Assembly (NCBI RefSeq): GCF_017355935.1
Contig: NZ_JAFIQT010000003.1
Span: 441,450-505,449, forward strand
Direction of reading: 5' to 3'
DNA from: Telluribacter humicola
GTDB lineage: Bacteria; Bacteroidota; Bacteroidia; Cytophagales; Spirosomataceae
Length of the DNA stretch: 64,000 nucleotides
Shown: positions 47,726 through 55,300 of the stretch, piece by piece
Layout: every line of letters starts with the position of its first letter
Position numbering within the stretch: the stretch's first letter is position 1
Translations under genes and position numbers: made by a program
The notes under the pieces: model-generated
What the model was told of the DNA's origin: nothing
The model's input: the letters and a program-made list of their open reading frames with translations, nothing else
Database searches by the model: none

Positions 47726-50047
47726 TTGAAACCCGGGTACTTGCTTCGGACCAACCAGTGGCTGCGCTCCCGCATCCTGTGGGCGTTGCTGACAGTGCTA
47801 CTGCTTGTGGTTGTAGCTGATAGGATGTTCCCGTTCCGTCCGGCTGTGTCCTACTCTACCCAAATCACCGCGGCGGATGGTACCCTCCTGCACGCGTTCC
47901 TGAGCCCCGACGACAAGTGGCGCCTCTACACCCAGCTATCTGAGTTGACACCCCTGCTGCGTAAGACCCTTATTTATAAAGAAGATAAGTACTTCTACTA
48001 CCACCCGGGTGTGAATCTGCTGGCGATGGGGCGGGCTGCACTGCGTAACCTCCTAACCGGACGCCGTACTTCCGGCGCCTCTACCATTACCATGCAGGTA
48101 GTACGACTACTCGAGCCACGGCATCGTACCTATACCAGCAAGCTAATAGAAGTAATACGGGCCCTGCAGCTGGAATGGCACTACTCCAAAGATGAAATCC
48201 TGCAGCTGTACCTCAACCTGGTACCCTACGGTGGAAATATCGAGGGCATCAAAGCTGCCTCGCTGCTCTACTTCGGTAAGCCTCCGCAGCTCCTGAGCCT
48301 GGCCGAGATCACCGCCCTGACCATAGTACCCAACCGCCCGTCGAGCCTGCAGCCCGGCCGGCATAATACCCGGCTGCGTGAGGAGCGCAACCGCTGGCTG
48401 CGGCAGTTTGAGAAAGAAGCACTGTTTGAAAAGAGTACCATTGAAGATGCGCTAAATGAGCCGCTGCATGTACGTCGGCTCCAGCCCCCGCGCCGGGCCC
48501 CACACCTGGCGTGGCGGCTAAAACGGGAGCAGCCGGGACAACCGGTAATTCATACCACTGTACACCCCCAGCGACAGGCCCAGACCGAGACGCTGGTACG
48601 GAACTACGTCAATCGCCTCCGGTCGCTCAACATCCATAACGCGGCGGTGGTAGTGGTGAATAATCAGACCGGAGCCGTAGAGGCCTACGTAGGGTCGGCG
48701 GATTTTAACAATCCATTCGATGGAGGCCAAGTGGATGGGGTGCGGGCGGTGCGCTCGCCGGGAAGTACCCTCAAGCCCCTGCTGTATGCCACGGCTTTTG
48801 ATAAGGGGCTGCTGACGCCCAAGTCGGTCCTGAATGATGTACCTACCAACTTCGGCGGCTACGAACCCGAGAACTTCGACCAGCGGTTCAATGGGCCTGT
48901 CACGGTGGAGTTCGCCTTGGCCAATTCGCTGAATATACCGGCCGTCAAAGTCCTGAAAGATCTGCATACCTCCACGCTGGTGGAGCAACTCCGGAAGGCA
49001 CAGTTCCGGACGGTACATAAGCAGGCACGGGACCTGGGGCTGTCGCTGATCCTGGGCGGTTGCGGTGTTACGTTGGAAGAGCTGACCCAACTTTTTGCGG
49101 CCTTTGCCCACGATGGTCAGTTCCGCCCGCTGCGTTATCTGACCGATGCAGATACTACCCGGGGCGAAGCGCTTACATCCTCTGAAGCCTCCTTCCTGAT
49201 CACCAATGTACTGACGCAGGTGGTCCGCCCCGACCTGCCCACTAATTTTGACCACACGTACCACCTGCCGCGCATCGCCTGGAAAACGGGTACCTCCTAC
49301 GGCAAGCGCGATGCCTGGAGCGTGGGCTACAACCGCCGGTATACCGTAGGAGTATGGGTAGGCAACTTTTCGGGGGAAGGGGTACCGGAGCTAAGTGGAG
49401 CTACCATCGCTACGCCGCTGCTGTTCGATATCTTTAATACGCTGGACTACAACTCGCCCCGGGGATGGTACCATCCTTCGGCTAATCTGGCCTCTAGAAC
49501 CGTGTGCGCCGCCAGCGGCGATATTCCGGATGAATTTTGTGAGAATAAAATAGTTGACTACTACATTATGGGCGTATCACCCTACCGGCGTTGCCAGCAC
49601 CGGCGCTGGGCCTTTACCGATGCCGCCCACAAAAGTACCTATTGCACTCACTGCCTACCTGAGCAGGGGTACATCAGTCAATCCTTCCCCAACCTCGCGC
49701 CGGAGCTGATTGCCTACTACGAAAGCAAGAAGGTACCTTACGAGAAGCTGCCTCCGCACCACCCGGCCTGCGAACGGGTATTTGGCAAGGGGGCACCACT
49801 TATTGTAAGCCCCAATGCCGATAGTGAATATTACTTACCGGTCGGCGAGGCTCAACAGCTCCAGCTAAGCTGCCAGGCTGCCAATGATGTGCAGGAAGTA
49901 TACTGGTACGTTAACGATCGCCTGCATCAGCGTAGCTCGCCCGGCGAGGCGGTCTTTATCAGTCCGCCGCCGGGCCGGGTCAAAATCTCGTGCAGCGACG
50001 ACAAGGGTCGTAACTCGGATGTATGGATTGTGGTCAAGAAACTGTAG
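47726..50047 (+). CDS. pbpC: Penicillin-binding protein 1C
   Basis: A 773-residue class A PBP. A membrane helix (about residues 17-31) is followed by the GT51 transglycosylase domain (catalytic E86 in IYKEDKYFYYHPG, and EWHYSKDEILQLYLN). The transpeptidase domain has S347-x-x-K350 in SPGSTLKPL, SLN in ANSLNIPAV, and KTGTSYG. A C-terminal Cys-rich BiPBP_C domain (several C and H residues around VCAASGDIPDEFC) is typical of PBP1C. The start is TTG because no upstream in-frame ATG exists before a stop codon at 47720. PBP1C pairs with bacterial alpha-2-macroglobulin; one is encoded 2.3 kb downstream. Confidence 0.93.
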   Translation: MKPGYLLRTNQWLRSRILWALLTVLLLVVVADRMFPFRPAVSYSTQITAADGTLLHAFLSPDDKWRLYTQLSELTPLLRKTLIYKEDKYFYYHPGVNLLAMGRAALRNLLTGRRTSGASTITMQVVRLLEPRHRTYTSKLIEVIRALQLEWHYSKDEILQLYLNLVPYGGNIEGIKAASLLYFGKPPQLLSLAEITALTIVPNRPSSLQPGRHNTRLREERNRWLRQFEKEALFEKSTIEDALNEPLHVRRLQPPRRAPHLAWRLKREQPGQPVIHTTVHPQRQAQTETLVRNYVNRLRSLNIHNAAVVVVNNQTGAVEAYVGSADFNNPFDGGQVDGVRAVRSPGSTLKPLLYATAFDKGLLTPKSVLNDVPTNFGGYEPENFDQRFNGPVTVEFALANSLNIPAVKVLKDLHTSTLVEQLRKAQFRTVHKQARDLGLSLILGGCGVTLEELTQLFAAFAHDGQFRPLRYLTDADTTRGEALTSSEASFLITNVLTQVVRPDLPTNFDHTYHLPRIAWKTGTSYGKRDAWSVGYNRRYTVGVWVGNFSGEGVPELSGATIATPLLFDIFNTLDYNSPRGWYHPSANLASRTVCAASGDIPDEFCENKIVDYYIMGVSPYRRCQHRRWAFTDAAHKSTYCTHCLPEQGYISQSFPNLAPELIAYYESKKVPYEKLPPHHPACERVFGKGAPLIVSPNADSEYYLPVGEAQQLQLSCQAANDVQEVYWYVNDRLHQRSSPGEAVFISPPPGRVKISCSDDKGRNSDVWIVVKKL

Positions 50048-50051
50048 CCCA

Positions 50052-51320
50052 CTACCAGGAGTAGTGCAACCCTAACTGCGGCAGCGATACGACACCGTTA
50101 TCAGCCGTCGGGTAGGTAGGCCGTAGCATGTATACACCTACATCGGCTTTCAGGTGGCGGCTCAGGCGGATGCTGACACCCGGCATAAAAGCGATGAACT
50201 GCCAGGCGTGCCGGTAATTGTCGCCGGTTTCCTGACCTATGAGGTAAGAAGCCTCCACAAAGGGCGAGAAAGCCGTAGTACTAATGTGGTACCGCGCCAT
50301 GGGCCCCACCGCCCAGCCCCGCAGGGGCGCATCGATAGGTACTATGGTTGAATAAGCACCAAAGCCTACCGCTCCAACCAGTACCCGATCCGTTACGAAG
50401 TGTCCCCCTTTAAGTGCTACGTTGGCAAAGCTCCCCCCGGTCTGGTACGGTATGGCTACTCCCGAAAAACCTACCATAGTCGACCCGGTCTTGAAGTCGG
50501 CCCAGTTAGCGTTGCGCCGGGTCGGAATGGCTACATTATAGGGTGTTAGGAAGTTACCCTTCTGCTTCCAGTTCAGGCTTTGCTTGTACCCGACCTGCAG
50601 CGAGGCAAAGCTCCCCCGGCTCACAACGTTGGCCTTGTACTTGATGCCATTTAGGTCCAGCTCGCGGGTCGAGATACGGAACAGGTCGCGGAGGCCGTTG
50701 TTATACAGGAACTGCAGCGTCAAGGCACGGTACTGGCCTATCTTGTAGTCCAGACCTCCCCGCAGGGTAAAGGCAAAGCCATTGTTGCGGGTATGGGCGC
50801 TTACCAGCTCATAGTTATATACGTCGCCCGGCCAGTAGCCGTCAGTCATGCGGTTGGTGCGCTCGCGTACGAAGCCATCGTACCGGTTAACGATCAGACT
50901 AGCGTCTACGCCGCCGTTCAGGATGAAGCGTCGCCAGAAGAGGCGTGAGTTGTAGGTCAGGCCCACATTGAGGTTAGCCGGCGAAAACTGCGTATAGCCG
51001 TTATTACGCCCCCAGCCACTGATGGTACCGGTGGAGTCACGGTAAATAAAGCTGGTACGGGTACCTACCTTGAGGTTGGCGGTACGTACGCCCAGCCGAA
51101 GCGACAGGTGCGGCGTGAGGCTCCGTTCCGCCGAGAGGTCAAATGCTGCCCCCACCCGATTGGGCGCTTCAAACTGTCCGGAAGGAATGGGTTTGTCGGA
51201 GTAGAGCCGGTTGAGTGATACGGAAGGTCCCAAAGAGGTACTCAGCCGCCAGGGGCTTTGTGCCATGCCTAGTGTTACACTACCTACCACCAAAAAGAAG
51301 ACGCGTAAAGTTTGTTTCAT
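50052..51320 (-). CDS. Outer-membrane barrel-like protein of unknown function
   Basis: A 422-residue protein with a signal peptide (MKQTLRVFFLVVGSVTLGMAQ). ATG 51320 is preferred over a GTG two codons earlier. The mature part alternates aromatic and polar residues, giving amphipathic strands that end in an aromatic residue (GLHYSW), as in outer-membrane barrels. It contains repeated paired strands such as LSLRLGVRTANLKVG. No family was recognised. It is convergent with pbpC with only 4 bp between the stop codons. Confidence 0.6.
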   Translation of the reverse strand: MKQTLRVFFLVVGSVTLGMAQSPWRLSTSLGPSVSLNRLYSDKPIPSGQFEAPNRVGAAFDLSAERSLTPHLSLRLGVRTANLKVGTRTSFIYRDSTGTISGWGRNNGYTQFSPANLNVGLTYNSRLFWRRFILNGGVDASLIVNRYDGFVRERTNRMTDGYWPGDVYNYELVSAHTRNNGFAFTLRGGLDYKIGQYRALTLQFLYNNGLRDLFRISTRELDLNGIKYKANVVSRGSFASLQVGYKQSLNWKQKGNFLTPYNVAIPTRRNANWADFKTGSTMVGFSGVAIPYQTGGSFANVALKGGHFVTDRVLVGAVGFGAYSTIVPIDAPLRGWAVGPMARYHISTTAFSPFVEASYLIGQETGDNYRHAWQFIAFMPGVSIRLSRHLKADVGVYMLRPTYPTADNGVVSLPQLGLHYSW

Positions 51321-51497
51321 AGGCACGTATCAATATCAATCTGAACTAATACTAAAATACTGATTAGAAGCATTTCATGACATACCTTTTACTAAAACAT
51401 CTTCTAAAATGTTTTGACCTGCGGGCGCTTTTCTGCAGATTACTTTCTAAAGATCATCATGTTGGTCCGGCTACTATCAAACTCTCTGATTTTTAAG

Positions 51498-51932
51498 ATG
51501 AAAAAGACACTTTTTATCGCTCTGTTCTTACTAAGCATCCTCCGCGCCTACGCCCAGTCAGGAGGCGCCCCTGCCTATGACCCTACCACCAGCGCGAACC
51601 TCTTTTTCAACGCGCTGCTGGAGGAAGATGCGACCACCCTGAGCAGGCTGCTTACGCCGGACTTTGGTATCGTAAGTTTTGATGGGAAGATCATAGACGG
51701 AGGTACCCTGGCCCAGTCGCTGGCCGGGGGTTTTATAGTAATTGATGCAGGATCTATATACAGCCTACAGACCCGTACCTATGGCGAGGCGGCCGTGACG
51801 AATGGTACCTGGCAGGTAAGAGGTACCTTCCAGAACCGTGGCTTTGACACCGAAGTTGTATTTACCGTTGTATCCGTGAGGCAGGGCGGTAGCTGGAAGG
51901 TAGCCTCGGTACAGATGACGCCTACGCGGTAG
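51498..51932 (+). CDS. Secreted NTF2-like (SnoaL/DUF4440) protein
   Basis: A 144-residue protein with a signal peptide (MKKTLFIALFLLSILRAYAQ) and one NTF2-like fold. The core reads NLFFNALLEEDATTLSRLLTPDFG, in two overlapping parts, and ends GGSWKVASVQMTPTR. Start ATG 51498 is chosen because the longer open frame adds residues with no signal-peptide character. Functions of this family range from isomerase to ligand binding; none can be assigned. The 388 bp that follow hold a REP-like repeat and a weak terminator, but no gene. Confidence 0.75.
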   Translation: MKKTLFIALFLLSILRAYAQSGGAPAYDPTTSANLFFNALLEEDATTLSRLLTPDFGIVSFDGKIIDGGTLAQSLAGGFIVIDAGSIYSLQTRTYGEAAVTNGTWQVRGTFQNRGFDTEVVFTVVSVRQGGSWKVASVQMTPTR

Positions 51933-51990
51933 TACTTTCGGTTTCAGTTACGGATAAAATTAGAGTGTTTACATCTTAATCACTAATCTC

Positions 51991-52141
51991 TGGTCTGTGT
52001 CCCCACAGATATTTACAAGGTACTGAACTAAGCACTTGTGAAGAATCAACATCTTCCACTTGGCATCTTTAAGAATGAATTTATAGGGAAAATCTTTCGG
52101 AGCTCTCTTTATAAACAGTAAGTCTGTGGGGACACAGACCA
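51991..52141. repeat. Inverted-repeat element with internal hairpins (REP-like pair)
   Basis: A 19-bp arm TGGTCTGTGTCCCCACAGA (51991-52009) is perfectly complementary to 52123-52141. Each arm alone also folds (TCTGTG with CACAGA, loop TCCC), so the element is a pair of hairpins in inverted order around 113 bp. This layout suits a REP/BIME-type repeat. The sequence family differs from the REPs around the RAYT gene at 58.5 kb. The intervening 113 bp contain no convincing gene. Confidence 0.7.
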
Positions 52142-52188
52142 CGGTGAAGGTGACACCTACCCAGTAGTATCTGCTTCCAACCATTTTT

Positions 52189-52229
52189 ATAAAAAGCCGC
52201 TCTTCTGTAAAAATGGGACGGCTATTTAT
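52189..52229 (+). terminator. Possible terminator hairpin
   Basis: ATAAAAAGCCG (52189-52199) pairs with CGGCTATTTAT (52219-52229) with one mismatch. It follows the NTF2-like gene by 256 bp and is weak. Confidence 0.4.
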
Positions 52230-52320
52230 TTTTCTGACAGAGAAATAGCTAACTTCCACCACTACTTCGTTAGTACCAAACTATCATTGTTCCTCATCCT
52301 TCTTTATCAAGATTTTCGTC

Positions 52321-55300
52321 ATGAAAAGGTATACGGCCGTTGCCTCCTTCCTGCTCACCGCGCTGGTGGGCCTGCTGATCCATAGTTGTGCGTCGTGGAA
52401 TGAGGTAAGGGTGGTGGGGACGAACTTTACGGACGAAGTCAAGCTTTCGCAGAATCTGGTATTCACCTTCAACAAAGACCTGGTGCGGGAGAGCCAGCTC
52501 AATGGGTGGGACTCCACGCAGTACGTACAGTTTGAACCGGCGGTACGCGGTAAGTTCCGGTGGACGGCCCCTAACGAGTTGGTATTTTCACCCACGGCTA
52601 CCTTCGGTGCGGCCACTACCTACAAGGCCCACCTCACCGACCAGCTACTCAAGCACGCTGCCCAGGAAGAAAAATACAAGGTAGCCGACGAGGCTATAGC
52701 CTTCCATTCACCATTTCTGCAGCTCATCGAAACCCAGAGCTGGTGGACGCGCTCCCGCGAGAGTGGCCGCCCCGAAGCCCGGCTCCGCCTCTCCTTCAAC
52801 TATCCCGTAGAAACCCAAGCCGTAGCCGAACGGCTCCGCCTCAGCCTGCGCGATGCGGCGATGGACTTTAAGGTACTTCCCTCCTCCGACGGCCGTACTG
52901 TGACCATAGCCCTGACCAACACCGGCAGCGCCGACCCGAACCCGCTCTCCCTAACAGTGAGGGTAGAAAAAGGACTTAAAACCACTACCGCTAACTACAC
53001 CACCTCCGAACCCCTCGAGCAGACCACCAGCCTGCCCTCCCCTTTGCAGCTGGAGGTAGCCGACGTCCAGACGGGCTTTGAAAATAATCAGGGGTACATC
53101 CGCGTCATCACTACCCAGGAACTGGCTCCCGAAAGTCTGGAAAGCGGATTCAGCCTCACGCCCACCCTCGCCACCCACACCGAGCCAACCGAAAACGGCT
53201 TCCTCATCCGGGGTGAATTTAACGAAACGGATACCTACGTGCTGGCGCTTACTACGGGGCTGCAGGGGGTACTGGGGCCAAAGCTGGAAGAGGAAGTTTC
53301 GCGTGATCTGTTCTTTGGGAAAATGCCCGCGGGTATCTCATTCGCTAACAAAAAAGCCATTTACCTTACTCCCAAAGGCTCTAAGAACATTGGGGTACAG
53401 ATCGTGAACGTGCCGAAGGTACAGGTGCGCATCGCAAAGGTATATGAGAACAACATCCTGAACTTCGTCCGGACCAACCGCTTTGAGGAGTACGACTACC
53501 AAAATGAGCAGTGGCAGCCTACAGGTACCTATAACTACAGCGCCGACGAGCAGGGCCTGTACTCGGATATCGTAGTGGACAAGACCGTCGAAACCGAAAA
53601 CCTGCCCCGCAGCAAGGGCATCTCTGCCCTGAACATCGCCCTGCCCGACCACAACGAACGCCGGGGCGTGTACCTGGTGTCTGTACATTCCAAGGAGGAG
53701 GCGTACCTGGGCTCAACGAAGCTGGTATCGGTGTCGGATATTGGCCTCATTGCCAAGCAGGGGAAGGACGAGCTGTGGATTTTTGCCAATTCTATCAAAA
53801 CCACCGAGCCACTGGCGGGTGTGGAGGTGACGCTGGTAAGCAGCAACAACCAGTCGGTCTATACCGTCGAGACCAACGGCGACGGCGTAGCTCACATAGA
53901 GAAGCTGAGCGAAAAAGCGCCCGGCTTTCAGATGGCACTCATTACCGCCCACACCAAAGACGACTTTAACTACCTCCTGCTGCAGGATACCCGCGTCGAG
54001 ACCTCGCGCTTTGAGGTGGAAGGGGCAAGGGACAATCCTTCCGGTCTGCAGGCCTTTATCTACGGCGAGCGTGATATGTACCGTCCGGGCGAAACGCTGC
54101 ACTTCAATACGGTAGTACGTACCCAGAACTGGCAAAGCGCCGACAACATTCCGCTGAAAATACGCCTGGTGACACCCAACGGCCGCGAGTACCGCAGCTG
54201 GCGCAAGAGTACCAATGCACAGGGCGCGGTGGAAACCACCGTACCGATGGATGCCGCCGCCCTCACCGGTACCTACACGCTGGAAGTGTACAACGCCAAC
54301 GAGGTACTGCTGGCCTCGCAGTCGGTGAGTGTGGAGGAGTTCATGCCCGACCGCATCAAGGTGGACCTGAGCGGTGCCCGGAAAGAATACACCTCCGGCC
54401 AGACGGTCAGCCTCACCGCCACCGCCCTGAACCTCTTCGGTCCACCCGCCGCTAACCGAACCTACGAGATGGAGTCGCAGCTCAAGCGTAAAGGCTTTAC
54501 AGCTCCCGCCTTCCCCGAGTTCAGCTTCGACATTCCCGCCGAAACCAGTTTTGAGCGCGAGCAGCGCCAGGGCGTCACCAACGCGCAGGGGCAGGCCACG
54601 GAGGCTTTTGTACTACCGCCCGGCTATAAGGACATAGGAGTACTGGAAGGGAAAATCTACGTCACGGTCTTTGATGAGAACGGCCGCGCCGTCAACCGCC
54701 TGCATCGCTACGAGGTAGTGACGCAACCGACATTTTACGGCATTCGCCTGGCCAATAGTTACGTGGGCGTGAATGCCCCGGCTCCGGTAGAGGTCATAGC
54801 CGTAGACAAAGCCGGACAGCTCAAAAAAGGAGCCAACGCCACCGTGGAGGTAGTGCGGCTCGAGTACCAGACCGTGGTCGAGAAGCAAAACGAGGAGCTA
54901 CGCTATACTTCGCGCAAGCGGGAGAAGGTAGTATTCTCAAAATCACTAAACCTCAACTCCGGCCGCGAAACCTTCCGCTATGTACCTACCGTCTCCGGCG
55001 AGTACGAAGTACGGGTACGTCGGCCGGGGGCTGCCCACTATGCGGTGTCCAAGTTTTTCGCCTATGGCTACGGCTTTACCGAGTATTCTTCCTTTGAGGT
55101 GAGCAACGAGGGCCGGGTACTTATGGAGGTGGATAAGGAGAAGTACCGGGTGGGCGAAACGGCCAAGGTACTCTTCAAGACACCCTTTGACGGACGACTG
55201 CTGGTGACCGTGGAGCGCGACAAGGTACTGGAGCAGCATATTATTCAGACCCAGAAGAAAGCCGCTGAACTCACCATCAAGCTCTCCGACCAGTACCTGC

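Noticed and set aside
51969-52262. 97-codon open frame on the minus strand
   Set aside because: It spans the hairpin repeat and a terminator-like stem and has no recognised motif or gene-like codon use.
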